From contig JADJDM010000024.1 in assembly GCA_016702705.1 (NCBI GenBank), positions 1 to 64,000 on the forward strand: a DNA stretch of 64,000 nucleotides, given 5' to 3'. The DNA is from Bacteroidota bacterium (GTDB lineage: Bacteria > Bacteroidota > Bacteroidia > B-17B0 > Aurantibacillaceae). The translations under genes were made by a program, and so were the position numbers. Position 1 is the stretch's first letter. Each line of letters opens with the position of its first letter. Under the pieces are notes generated by a model, which saw only the letters and a program-made list of their open reading frames with translations, made no database searches and was not told where the DNA came from. This document shows positions 54,911 through 63,411 of this stretch, piece by piece.

Positions 54911-57361
54911 ATGAACATATTTGACGCTAACTTCCGCGTTAATCCTGATATTGACGAAGAAACCGATTTAATACCTCTTTTATCTACCGAAGACGAAGAG
55001 AGCATGAACGCAGAATCTGTACCTGCCGAACTGCCAATATTACCGCTACGTAATACTGTGCTTTTTCCAGGTGTTGTAATACCAATTACGGTTGGCAGAG
55101 ACAAATCCATCAACTTAATTAAAGAGGCAAATAAAGGTAATAAAATCATTGGTGTTATCTCTCAAAAAAATGATGGCATCGAAGATCCACAAGCACAAGA
55201 TTTAAATTCGATTGGAACGGTTGCTTACATCATTAAAATGTTGCGTATGCCCGATGGTAGCACAACAGTAATTATTCAAGGAAAAAAGCGTTTTAAAATT
55301 GTTGAGTTCACACAAACTGAACCTTACTTTAAAGCAAAGACAGAAGAATTTACAGAAGCACGTCCTGATAAAAAAGATAAAGAGTTTGAAGCATTGGTTT
55401 CTTCATTAAAAGATTTAGCTGTGCAGATTATTAAGCAATCTCCACAAATTCCAACAGAAGCTTCCTTTGCATTAAACAATATTGATAGTCCTTCGTTCCT
55501 TATTAATTTTATTTCTTCTAACTCAAATGTTTCGAGTGAAGAGAAACAAAAGATGTTAGAACTTCCGAATTTGCGTGAACGTGCAACATTAATGTTAGCA
55601 CATCTTACAAAGGAATTACAAATGCTTGAGTTGAAAAATCAAATTCAAAACAGAGTAAAAACAGACTTAGATAAACAACAACGAGAGTATTTTTTAAACC
55701 AACAAATTAAAACAATTCAAGAAGAGTTAGGTGGAAACCAACACGAGCAAGAGATTGGTGAGTTTAAAGAAAAAGCAAAAAATAAGAAATGGTCCAAAGA
55801 AGTTGCAGATATTTTTGAAAAACAAATGCAAAAGCTGCAACGCATGAATCCCAATGCTGCTGAGTATTCTATTCAAACAAATTATTTAGAGTTATTATTA
55901 GATTTGCCTTGGGGTGAATACACAAAAGATAATTTTGATTTGCGTCATGCTCGTAAAACTTTAGATGAAGATCATTTTGGTTTAGAGAAAGTGAAAGAGC
56001 GTATTCTTGAGCATCTTGCTGTAATTAAATTAAAAGGTGGCGAGTTAAAGTCTCCAATCCTTTGTTTGTACGGGCCTCCAGGAGTTGGTAAAACTTCGTT
56101 AGGAAAAAGTGTTGCAAAAGCATTAGGAAGAAAATATATCCGCATGAGTTTGGGTGGATTAAAAGATGAAAGCGAAATTCGCGGGCATCGTAAAACATAC
56201 ATTGGTGCAATGCCGGGTCGTGTACTACAAAATTTAAAGAAATCGCAAAGTTCCAATCCTGTATTTGTATTAGATGAAATTGATAAAGTAGGAAGTGATT
56301 ACCATGGCGACCCATCTTCTGCATTATTAGAAGTATTGGATCCAGAACAAAATACAAAGTTCTATGATAATTTCTTAGAATTAGATTATGACTTAAGTAA
56401 AGTAATGTTTATTGCTACAGCAAACTCTTTATCTACCATTCAGCCTGCTTTGCGCGACCGTATGGAGATTATTGAAGTTACAGGTTATACTACAGAAGAA
56501 AAAATTGAAATTGCAAAACGCCATTTAATTCCGAAAACAATTGAAGATACAGGCTTAACAAAAAATCAATTTAAGTTAAGCGATAAATTTATTGAAAAAG
56601 TAATTGAAGATTATACACGCGAAAGTGGCGTGCGTTCATTAGAAAAGCGTTTTGGTAAATTAGCTCGTAACGTTGCCATGCATGTTGCGATGAATAAAAA
56701 ATCGGCAATTAAATTTGATGAAGCTTTTCTTTTAAAGGTATTAGGTCCATCACATAGTAAAGATAAATACCAGGGTAATGATGTTGCAGGCGTTGTTACA
56801 GGCCTTGCGTGGACACCAGTTGGTGGAGATATTTTATTTATTGAAACTAGCTTAAGCAAAGGTAAGGGCGGCAAGTTAACCCTTACTGGTAATTTAGGTG
56901 AAGTAATGAAAGAGAGTGTTACCATTGCACACGAATACTTAAAATCTCATTTTAATTTGTTAGGATTAAATCCTGATGTGTTTGATAATTGGAACATACA
57001 TGTACATGTACCCGAAGGTGCAACTCCAAAGGATGGCCCAAGCGCAGGTATTGCCATGTTAACCGCATTAGCTTCTGCATTTACACAACGCAAAGTAAAA
57101 AAGAGTTTAGCTATGACGGGTGAAATAACTTTACGTGGTAAAGTTCTACCTGTTGGTGGAATAAAAGAAAAATTACTAGCGGCTCGCCGCGCAGGAATTA
57201 AAGAAGTTGTTTTGTGTGCTGATAATCGTAAAGATGTAGATGACATTAAAGCCGAATACCTAAAAGGAATGAACTTTAATTATGTAACAGAAATGAAGGA
57301 AGTGTTGGAGTTCGCCTTGTTGAAGGAGAAAGTTAAGAATGCGATTGAGGTTACGGTTTAA
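54911..57361 (+). CDS. lon: ATP-dependent protease Lon
   Basis: A hexameric cytoplasmic protease that degrades damaged and regulatory proteins. The N-terminal LAN domain (about residues 40-240) is followed by an AAA+ domain with Walker A GPPGVGKT (388-395) and Walker B VFVLDEID, then the sensor region. The protease domain has the Ser-Lys dyad S711 (PKDGPSAG) and K754 (GGIKEKLLA). At 816 aa it is usual in length. The converging endonuclease gene shares its terminator hairpin. Confidence 0.97.
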   Translation: MNIFDANFRVNPDIDEETDLIPLLSTEDEESMNAESVPAELPILPLRNTVLFPGVVIPITVGRDKSINLIKEANKGNKIIGVISQKNDGIEDPQAQDLNSIGTVAYIIKMLRMPDGSTTVIIQGKKRFKIVEFTQTEPYFKAKTEEFTEARPDKKDKEFEALVSSLKDLAVQIIKQSPQIPTEASFALNNIDSPSFLINFISSNSNVSSEEKQKMLELPNLRERATLMLAHLTKELQMLELKNQIQNRVKTDLDKQQREYFLNQQIKTIQEELGGNQHEQEIGEFKEKAKNKKWSKEVADIFEKQMQKLQRMNPNAAEYSIQTNYLELLLDLPWGEYTKDNFDLRHARKTLDEDHFGLEKVKERILEHLAVIKLKGGELKSPILCLYGPPGVGKTSLGKSVAKALGRKYIRMSLGGLKDESEIRGHRKTYIGAMPGRVLQNLKKSQSSNPVFVLDEIDKVGSDYHGDPSSALLEVLDPEQNTKFYDNFLELDYDLSKVMFIATANSLSTIQPALRDRMEIIEVTGYTTEEKIEIAKRHLIPKTIEDTGLTKNQFKLSDKFIEKVIEDYTRESGVRSLEKRFGKLARNVAMHVAMNKKSAIKFDEAFLLKVLGPSHSKDKYQGNDVAGVVTGLAWTPVGGDILFIETSLSKGKGGKLTLTGNLGEVMKESVTIAHEYLKSHFNLLGLNPDVFDNWNIHVHVPEGATPKDGPSAGIAMLTALASAFTQRKVKKSLAMTGEITLRGKVLPVGGIKEKLLAARRAGIKEVVLCADNRKDVDDIKAEYLKGMNFNYVTEMKEVLEFALLKEKVKNAIEVTV

Positions 57362-57387
57362 TAATCAAATAAATTATTAGATAGATT

Positions 57388-57416
57388 AAAAGCATCAAGA
57401 TTTTCTTGATGCTTTT
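57388..57416. terminator. Bidirectional terminator between lon and the endonuclease gene
   Basis: AAAAGCATCAAGA and TCTTGATGCTTTT pair around TTT, with A/T tracts on both sides. It separates two converging genes; the endonuclease stop is at its edge. Confidence 0.85.
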
Positions 57417-58478
57417 TTATTTCTTCACTACCTTAAATGTTTTCTTACCCTGCACTGCATTTACTTCAATAAAATAGATGCCAGCTGTAAATTCGCTGAT
57501 ATCAATTGTAGTAGCATTCGTTAATTCATCTTTGCTCACTAGCAAAATACTTTTTCCTAATACATCATTAATTTCAATATTTTCAATTTCTAAAGTAGTA
57601 CTTAAATTATCTATGCGTAAAATATCTTCGCATGGATTTGGGTAAACAAGTAGGTTTGCATCTAATTCTAAATTATTTTTAAAAGCAAGCACTTGCGCAA
57701 GCCACACGCTATCTGCCCACTGTGGGTTATCAATGTAAGGATTACGATTATCTTGCAAATTGTATATAGCGTTATTTCTGTTTATTTCTTTTGTGCTAAC
57801 TGGGTCAAAATGATGCCAGCCAATTAGTACGTTTAATTGCCAAGGTAATATGGTAGATAAATTGGTTGCTGCTGATGTTGTCCAACCAGCGTCTTCACTT
57901 TCATAACGTGTACTCATATAAAAATAGGAGCGAGCTAAATCTCCTTTGTATTCATCTATTGGCTCAAAAGCACTTCCATTATATCCTAGGTCTGTAGCTA
58001 TACCTAAGGTGCTTCCGTTTGTAGATGTCCAAAATATAGTTCCATTGTTAGCAAAAGGCCAACTACTTCTTTGCCCATTAACATACCCATCCGTTGCATA
58101 AATGTGAAATAAATCACTTTGCGGGCCGCTAACCGAGTTAAACCAACTTTGTGGCCAAGAATGCTCTCTGTTATAACAATCACCTTCTGCTGTGTAATTA
58201 CCGCATTGGTCGCTGCTGTAGGTAAATTGGTATGCAGGTGTTCCACTAGGAATGTCACTATAAATATCCCAAATTTTCCCGTTCGATTTTTTATCTGTTG
58301 TATTAAATGCGGACCACAATCCGTTGTAGCTTACAACCGTGTGGTTTTTGATAATATTATGGAGTGCCGTTTTTAAAGGCTGCCCCGTTAATCCTTGCGC
58401 TGAGTTGTAATAACCTGCTGGTATTTGCGCAATGCCAATGGATGATAGTAATAGTAATGAAAATAAAAATCTAAACAT
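57417..58478 (-). CDS. Secreted endonuclease I with T9SS type A domain
   Basis: A signal peptide (cleavage near GIA) is followed by an endonuclease I (EndA/NucM) domain, about residues 30-260, with the signatures YNREHSWPQSWF and DLFHIYATDGYVNGQRSSWPF. These carry the His and metal-binding residues of the beta-beta-alpha metal nuclease fold. The last 75 residues are a type A sorting domain (LLVYPNPCEDILRIDNL...AGIYFIEVNAVQGKKTFKVVKK). This should be an extracellular DNase, released or anchored by the T9SS, useful for DNA scavenging or biofilm turnover. Confidence 0.92.
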   Translation of the reverse strand: MFRFLFSLLLLSSIGIAQIPAGYYNSAQGLTGQPLKTALHNIIKNHTVVSYNGLWSAFNTTDKKSNGKIWDIYSDIPSGTPAYQFTYSSDQCGNYTAEGDCYNREHSWPQSWFNSVSGPQSDLFHIYATDGYVNGQRSSWPFANNGTIFWTSTNGSTLGIATDLGYNGSAFEPIDEYKGDLARSYFYMSTRYESEDAGWTTSAATNLSTILPWQLNVLIGWHHFDPVSTKEINRNNAIYNLQDNRNPYIDNPQWADSVWLAQVLAFKNNLELDANLLVYPNPCEDILRIDNLSTTLEIENIEINDVLGKSILLVSKDELTNATTIDISEFTAGIYFIEVNAVQGKKTFKVVKK

Positions 58479-58590
58479 AAGCTAGGTCTTAGTAAAGTAA
58501 AGATAAGGTTAATTACTTGTAAAAGCAACGGAATTAGACGAGTGAAAAAAAATTACCTCGGATACTCAATCCTCACATGATAAATATTCA

Positions 58591-60585
58591 TTAAACGTTT
58601 TTGAATATTTTTTTAATAACGTTAATATCTCTAAAAGTAATATCCGAATTAATAAATTGCTGCTCTTCAATTTGCGAATTAATAATACGCTCAACTAATT
58701 CATCAATAGTAACTGCATCGTAATTTTTTAAACTTCTGGATGATGCTTCAATGCTATCTGCCATCATCAATACAGCTGTTTCCTTACTAAACGGAACAGG
58801 GCCAGGATATCTAAAGTTTTCTTCGTCAGTTTGTGTTGCGCCAAACTCATTAACCGATTTTTTATAAAAATAACGTGTTAAACTTGTTCCGTGATGTGTT
58901 CTTATGAAATCTATAATTTGTTCAGGTATTCTGTTTTTACGTGCAAGCTCAACACCTTTTATAACGTGGTTAATAATAAGGTGAGCACTTTCTTCATAAC
59001 TTAATTCTTCATGTGGGTTTGAACCTGCAACTTGATTTTCAGTAAAATAGCGAGGGTTTTCCATTTTACCTATATCATGATACATAGCGCCAGTTCTAAT
59101 AAGTAAAGGATTTCCACCAACTTTTTGTATCGCCTCTTCAGCTAAACTAGCAACTTGTAAGGTGTGTTGAAACGTTCCGGGAGCACGCGTAGCAAGTTCT
59201 CGAAGTAGGGTAGAGTTGGAGTCGGCCAATTCTAACAAAGTAAAGTCGCTTACAAACCCAAATAATTTTTCGAAAATAAAAATCATTGGATAAGCAATCA
59301 AGATCATAAGCGAAGAAGCTGCATAAGCATAATAATCACTTAGGGTGATCGCACTATGTTGTGTTTCTAAAATAAGCGATAATGATGTATATGCAAATGA
59401 ATAAACAAGTAACACAACAATGCCCGAAACTATAAGTTGCGAACGACGCACCATGTTGGCAATACTGAAAATAGCAGCAATACCAGCCAGTGTTTGTATA
59501 AAGAAAAACTCAAATTTATCTCCTGCAAAAAACGAAGTAAGTAATACAATATTTAAATGGGTAAACAATGCAGTACGTGTATCAAAAAAGGCTCGAATAA
59601 TAATCGGGGCAATGGTAAACGGAATAATGAATAAATTTACTTTATCGGTTAATGAAACTCGGTTTGCTAAAAACACAAATAGCAACGTTACAAGCACAAT
59701 AAATGATACATGCGTATTCTGTGCGAAAATATTTTTTCTAAAAAAAGCCAAGAATAAAAATATCATGCTCATACATAAAAATGCTGCAATAAACTGTCCT
59801 AGTAGCAGCAGCAAATCATCAGCAGTGCTGGTTTCTGCGTTGTTTAGTTCTATTTTAAATGAGTTTAGTATCTCATATTTTTCATCACTAATAATTTCCC
59901 CGCGGCTTATAATAATTTGCCCTTTTACAATTTTATTTTTTGTAGGTAAAATATTATTCAGTTCCTGACTAAGGAATTTTTTAGTTAATGAATCGTCATA
60001 AAAAACAGAAATAGCAATGCAGTTTTCTAACTGATTAATTAGTTCGTTTTTATTTTTTATGGTAGAAGCATTTACTCGTTCAACAATTAATTTATCAGCA
60101 CTTGATAAGTTGTAAAAATCGTTCGCATCTTTTTCTTCTGCAATACCATTGTTTAATACGTAAATACTTTTGTCTTCTTTTGAGTTTTGAAGTAATTCGT
60201 TATTCTCAATAATCCCTTTGTTGGCAATTGTTTCAAGGATTTCTTTTCCAATTAAATATTCGTTGCTTTTGTCTTTTATAATAGTGTCGAACGAATTTAT
60301 TTTCTCTTTTAGTAAAGTTGAATTATTAACGAAATATAATTTCGATTCATTTGTTGCATTCGTTTTTTCTTTCTCAAAATCACTTTCGGTTTTATAAATG
60401 GGGAAATCAAACGGGGCAATTAAATTTTCGTAGTTCCAAGGTTTTCCTTTTGCTTGATTAAACTCGTATTTGTATCTATTTTGTTTTGGTAATAAACAAA
60501 CAATTACTAAAATAGAAATACTAAATAATAATGCTTTGTACCAAAGCGCATGTTTATCTCTTAAAAATCCTATTAAACTCGACAC
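58591..60585 (-). CDS. PgpH-like 7TM HD phosphodiesterase
   Basis: An N-terminal membrane helix is followed by an extracytoplasmic 7TMR-HDED sensor region (about residues 40-260). Several membrane helices follow (about 265-450), then a cytoplasmic HD domain (about 470-664) with H503/D504 in MYHDIGKMENP and HHGTSLTRYFY. In firmicutes such proteins hydrolyse c-di-AMP, and membership here suggests a cyclic-dinucleotide phosphodiesterase. It starts with GTG at 60585. No terminator hairpin was noticed after the stop. It is divergent from the thiolase gene. Confidence 0.9.
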   Translation of the reverse strand: MSSLIGFLRDKHALWYKALLFSISILVIVCLLPKQNRYKYEFNQAKGKPWNYENLIAPFDFPIYKTESDFEKEKTNATNESKLYFVNNSTLLKEKINSFDTIIKDKSNEYLIGKEILETIANKGIIENNELLQNSKEDKSIYVLNNGIAEEKDANDFYNLSSADKLIVERVNASTIKNKNELINQLENCIAISVFYDDSLTKKFLSQELNNILPTKNKIVKGQIIISRGEIISDEKYEILNSFKIELNNAETSTADDLLLLLGQFIAAFLCMSMIFLFLAFFRKNIFAQNTHVSFIVLVTLLFVFLANRVSLTDKVNLFIIPFTIAPIIIRAFFDTRTALFTHLNIVLLTSFFAGDKFEFFFIQTLAGIAAIFSIANMVRRSQLIVSGIVVLLVYSFAYTSLSLILETQHSAITLSDYYAYAASSLMILIAYPMIFIFEKLFGFVSDFTLLELADSNSTLLRELATRAPGTFQHTLQVASLAEEAIQKVGGNPLLIRTGAMYHDIGKMENPRYFTENQVAGSNPHEELSYEESAHLIINHVIKGVELARKNRIPEQIIDFIRTHHGTSLTRYFYKKSVNEFGATQTDEENFRYPGPVPFSKETAVLMMADSIEASSRSLKNYDAVTIDELVERIINSQIEEQQFINSDITFRDINVIKKIFKNV

Positions 60586-60804
60586 GTAATTATATTTGAC
60601 TCAAATTTCAGATAAAGCAATGTATGTTTTACGAATGGAAATATAATTTTTCAACATTCATTTAGTGTGTAGGACAATTTGACGTGTTTTCGGGTCATAA
60701 TTATTTGATATTAAGTTGTTTGTGTCTTTATGGGTGATATATATTAGTTGGTTATATTGTTAATCAAATTCATCTAAAAAAAGCGGCTCTTAACTGTAAA
60801 TACT

Positions 60805-60812
60805 TACTTTTG
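60805..60812 (+). promoter_or_regulatory. Candidate -7 box upstream of the thiolase gene
   Basis: TACTTTTG matches TAnnTTTG and lies 21 bases before the start of the thiolase gene. No obvious -33 box is present. The rest of the 247-base gap from the HD phosphodiesterase gene shows nothing recognisable. Confidence 0.4.
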
Positions 60813-60833
60813 GACTGTTCTAAAAAATAAACT

Positions 60834-61142
60834 ATGCAAGAAGTATATATTGTTTCGGCGGTTCGTACGCCAATCGGAAGTTTTAACGGAGTTCTTTCTT
60901 CGGTACCTGCGGGTAAATTAGGAGCAGCAGCTATTAAAGGTGCGCTTGATAAAATTAAATTAGATGGTAAAGAGGTTGAAGAAGTTCTTATGGGCTGTGT
61001 TCTTCAAGCTAATTTGGGTCAGGCACCTGCACGTCAGGCAGCTAAGTTTGCAGGTTTACCAAATGAAGTACGTTGTACTACAGTAAATAAAGTGTGTGCT
61101 TCCGGGTATGAAAGCAGTTGCACAAGCAACACAAGCTATTAA
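60834..61142 (+). CDS. Acetyl-CoA C-acetyltransferase (thiolase), N-terminal part (frameshifted)
   Basis: The first 90 residues of a thiolase: IVSAVRTPIGSFNG, GCVLQANLGQAPARQAA and the active-site cysteine C88 in NKVCASG. After CASG the frame runs off into an unrelated stretch (YESSCTSNTSY). Removing one base from the GGG at about 61104-61106 restores CASG-MKAVAQATQAIKLG in the next frame. The offset of the two frames (262 bases, 3n+1) fits one extra base. Intact length would be about 393 aa. Confidence 0.85.
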   Translation: MQEVYIVSAVRTPIGSFNGVLSSVPAGKLGAAAIKGALDKIKLDGKEVEEVLMGCVLQANLGQAPARQAAKFAGLPNEVRCTTVNKVCASGYESSCTSNTSY

Positions 61143-62016
61143 GCTAGGTGATGCTTCTGTAGTAATTGCAGGCGGAATGGAGAATATGAGTAATGTTCCT
61201 TATTATTTAGATAACGCACGTAACGGTTACCGTTTAGGAAATGGTGTTGTTACGGATGGCTTGGTTAAAGATGGTTTAACAGATGTTTACCACAATAACC
61301 ACATGGGAAATAGCGCGGAGTTATGTGCTAAGGACATGAATATTTCTCGCGAAGAGCAAGATGCTTTTGCAATTGAATCATACAAACGTTCACAAGCTTC
61401 TTGGGCAGCAGGAAAATTTAACGAAGAAATTGTTGGGGTAGAAGTTCCACAAAAGAAAGGTGATGCTCTAGTTGTGAAAGAAGATGAAGAATACAAACAA
61501 GTTAAGTTTGAAAAAATTCCTGAGTTACGTCCAGTGTTTCAAAAAGACGGAACAGTAACTGCTGCAAACGCTTCAACATTAAATGATGGCGCAGCTGCAT
61601 TGGTCTTAATGAGCAAAGAAAAAATGGAATCATTAGGATTAAAGCCTTTAGCAAAAGTTGTTTCTTACGCTGATGCTGAACAAGCTCCTGAGTGGTTTAC
61701 TACAGCTCCAAGTATTGCTTTACCAGCTGCGGTTGCAAAAGCAGGTTTAAAAATGTCGGATATCGAATTTTTTGAATTAAACGAAGCATTTTCTGTTGTA
61801 GGTTGTGCAAACAATAAATTAATGAATTTAGATCCTGCAAAAGTTAACGTTAATGGCGGTGCTGTTTCTTTAGGACATCCATTAGGAGCTTCAGGCGCTC
61901 GTATCATTGTTACTTTAATAAATGTATTAAAACAAAACAACGCGCGTTACGGTGCAGCAGCTATTTGTAATGGCGGTGGTGGTGCAAGCGCAGTTGTAAT
62001 CGAAAACATTAAATAA
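61096..62016 (+). CDS. Acetyl-CoA C-acetyltransferase (thiolase), C-terminal part (frameshifted)
   Basis: It continues the enzyme with MKAVAQATQAIKLGDASVVIAGGMENMS, the ELNEAFSVVG motif, GHPLGASGAR and the second catalytic cysteine in AICNGGGGASA. Thiolases condense or cleave acetoacetyl-CoA. This one probably serves butanoate, leucine or beta-oxidation metabolism, but the neighbours do not decide which. The displayed ATG codes for residues that belong to the frame before the shift. Read it with 60834-61142 as one gene, 60834-62016. Confidence 0.88.
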   Translation: MLPGMKAVAQATQAIKLGDASVVIAGGMENMSNVPYYLDNARNGYRLGNGVVTDGLVKDGLTDVYHNNHMGNSAELCAKDMNISREEQDAFAIESYKRSQASWAAGKFNEEIVGVEVPQKKGDALVVKEDEEYKQVKFEKIPELRPVFQKDGTVTAANASTLNDGAAALVLMSKEKMESLGLKPLAKVVSYADAEQAPEWFTTAPSIALPAAVAKAGLKMSDIEFFELNEAFSVVGCANNKLMNLDPAKVNVNGGAVSLGHPLGASGARIIVTLINVLKQNNARYGAAAICNGGGGASAVVIENIK

Positions 62017-62022
62017 TTAATC

Positions 62023-62081
62023 TGGGTTGATTTGGAAATTAATTTACATTTTCAAATCAACCCATTTTCAAATTACCAAAT
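62023..62081 (+). repeat. Interleaved AT-rich inverted repeats (A-B-A'-B'), copy 2
   Basis: TGGGTTGATTTG (62023-62034) pairs with 62053-62064. ATTTGGAAATT (62030-62040) pairs with 62071-62081 at 10 of 11 bases. Arms A and B overlap by five bases, so the two stems exclude each other. The CATTTTCAAATT...CAAAT half is shared with 41035-41052. Confidence 0.5.
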
Positions 62082-62087
62082 TCTTTT

Positions 62088-62864
62088 ATGTACGGTATTT
62101 GTAATTTAAGTATAGTTCCCTGCAGGGCAGAAGCATCTAATAAAAGCGAGATGGTAACACAGCTTTTGTTGGGAGAGCATTTTACTATACTTGAAGAAAC
62201 AGAAGAATGGCGTAAAATTAAAATTGCACATGATGGTTACGAGTGTTGGATTAACCACAAGCAATACGCTCCAATAAAAGAAAAAACATTTACTTCTCTT
62301 GAGCAACACAAAGCTCCGCTATCAAACGAACTTTTTTCGATTGTAAAAAATAAAACTGCCAATGAGTCTTTTCCTATTGCAATGGGAAGTTCATTACCTT
62401 TTTGTGAAAAGGGGAAGTTTAGATTAGAAGAAAGTAGTGAATATGAATTTGATGGTAATTTAAAATCAGCTCAAGAAAAAACGTACGATACTATTATTCA
62501 AACAGCTTTATTGTTTTTAAATGCTCCGTATTTGTGGGGAGGAAGAACATGCTGGGGGATTGATTGTTCTGGTTTCACGCAAATGGCATTTGCATTAAAT
62601 GGTTTTCAATTACCACGTGATGCTTACCAACAAGCAGAGTTAGGAACACCATTAAGTTTTGTTGAAGAAGCAGAACCTGGAGATTTAGCTTTTTTTGATA
62701 ATGAAGAAGGAAAAATTGTTCACGTTGGAATTGTAATGAGCGATAATCATATCATTCATGCCTCAGGAAAAGTTAGAATTGATAAGTTTGATCATTACGG
62801 AATTTTTCATTCGGAAAGAAAAAAATATTCTCACTTACTTCGTGTAGTGAAGAGAATGATTTAA
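62088..62864 (+). CDS. NlpC/P60 cysteine peptidase with SH3 domains
   Basis: Residues 1-65 form a bacterial SH3 domain (GICNLSIVPCRAEASNKSEMVTQ), and a second SH3-like segment follows (about 70-120). The NlpC/P60 domain (about 145-258) has C160 (GIDCSGF), H212 (IVHVGIV) and H224 (IIHASG). It should cleave peptidoglycan stem peptides, like YkfC-type gamma-D-glutamyl-L-diamino acid endopeptidases. No signal peptide is seen, which fits cytoplasmic recycling of cell-wall peptides rather than hydrolysis of the intact wall. The 3' end overlaps the converging acetyltransferase gene by four bases. Confidence 0.88.
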   Translation: MYGICNLSIVPCRAEASNKSEMVTQLLLGEHFTILEETEEWRKIKIAHDGYECWINHKQYAPIKEKTFTSLEQHKAPLSNELFSIVKNKTANESFPIAMGSSLPFCEKGKFRLEESSEYEFDGNLKSAQEKTYDTIIQTALLFLNAPYLWGGRTCWGIDCSGFTQMAFALNGFQLPRDAYQQAELGTPLSFVEEAEPGDLAFFDNEEGKIVHVGIVMSDNHIIHASGKVRIDKFDHYGIFHSERKKYSHLLRVVKRMI

Positions 62865-63151
62865 TCTCTTGCTTTTATTCTAACAGCAGGATTACCTCTA
62901 TAAATTGAATTCGCATCTAAATCTTTTGTTGCAATAGATGCAACGGCTAAAACAGTATTTTCATTTACTGTAACATTAGGCCCAACAAGGCTTTTAGCGC
63001 CAATCCAAGCACCTTGTTTAATATGTATTTTTCCAATAATTAAATCGAAGGTTTCTTTTTTGTAATCATGATTACCACAAAGCAGCATGGCGCCTTGTGA
63101 GATGCAAACATTGTCTTCAATAATTACATCATCTAAATTATCTATCCACAC
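62861..63151 (-). CDS. WcaF-like hexapeptide acetyltransferase, C-terminal part (after in-frame stop)
   Basis: This is the left-handed beta-helix of hexapeptide repeats, ending IYRGNPAVRIKARD. It is in the same frame as 63152-63406 and separated from it only by a TAA at 63152-63154. The displayed start is a GTG directly after that stop. Reading TAA as AAA (Lys) gives VWIGEKVWIDNLDD, close to the expected WIGENVWIDNL. The product would be about 181 aa and would acetylate sugars of surface polysaccharide. Confidence 0.8.
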   Translation of the reverse strand: MWIDNLDDVIIEDNVCISQGAMLLCGNHDYKKETFDLIIGKIHIKQGAWIGAKSLVGPNVTVNENTVLAVASIATKDLDANSIYRGNPAVRIKARD

Positions 63152-63406
63152 TTATTCACCAATCCAAACATTGTTTCCAATTGTTAAGCGCCAAGGATAT
63201 TTAATGTTTACGTGGGGTTTAATTACAACACCGCTTCCGATTTTTGCTCCGAATAATTTTAATAAAAAAACTTTGCATCCGCTAAATGGGAAACCTGATT
63301 TTATCCAGCAAAGATTTGTGTAGTACCAAATAAAACGTTTAATAAAACCTGCACCTGGATTATACCAAGAGTTCGAGAATGATGCTAAGTTTTGTTTTGA
63401 TGCCAT
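63152..63406 (-). CDS. WcaF-like hexapeptide acetyltransferase, N-terminal part (in-frame stop)
   Basis: The start of a putative colanic-acid-type O-acetyltransferase: WYNPGAGFIKRFIWYYTN, then the first hexapeptide turns GAKIGSGVVIKPHVNIKYPWRLTIGNNVWIGE. It ends at an in-frame TAA where a lysine codon would continue it. It follows the glycosyltransferase gene on the same strand by six bases, so both probably belong to a surface-polysaccharide operon extending to the right. Confidence 0.8.
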   Translation of the reverse strand: MASKQNLASFSNSWYNPGAGFIKRFIWYYTNLCWIKSGFPFSGCKVFLLKLFGAKIGSGVVIKPHVNIKYPWRLTIGNNVWIGE

Positions 63407-63411
63407 TTAAT

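Noticed and set aside
60591..60598. Exact TATATTTG on the plus strand
   Set aside because: It lies 235 bases upstream of the thiolase gene at the edge of the opposite-strand phosphodiesterase gene. A closer -7 box exists at 60805, so this is probably chance.
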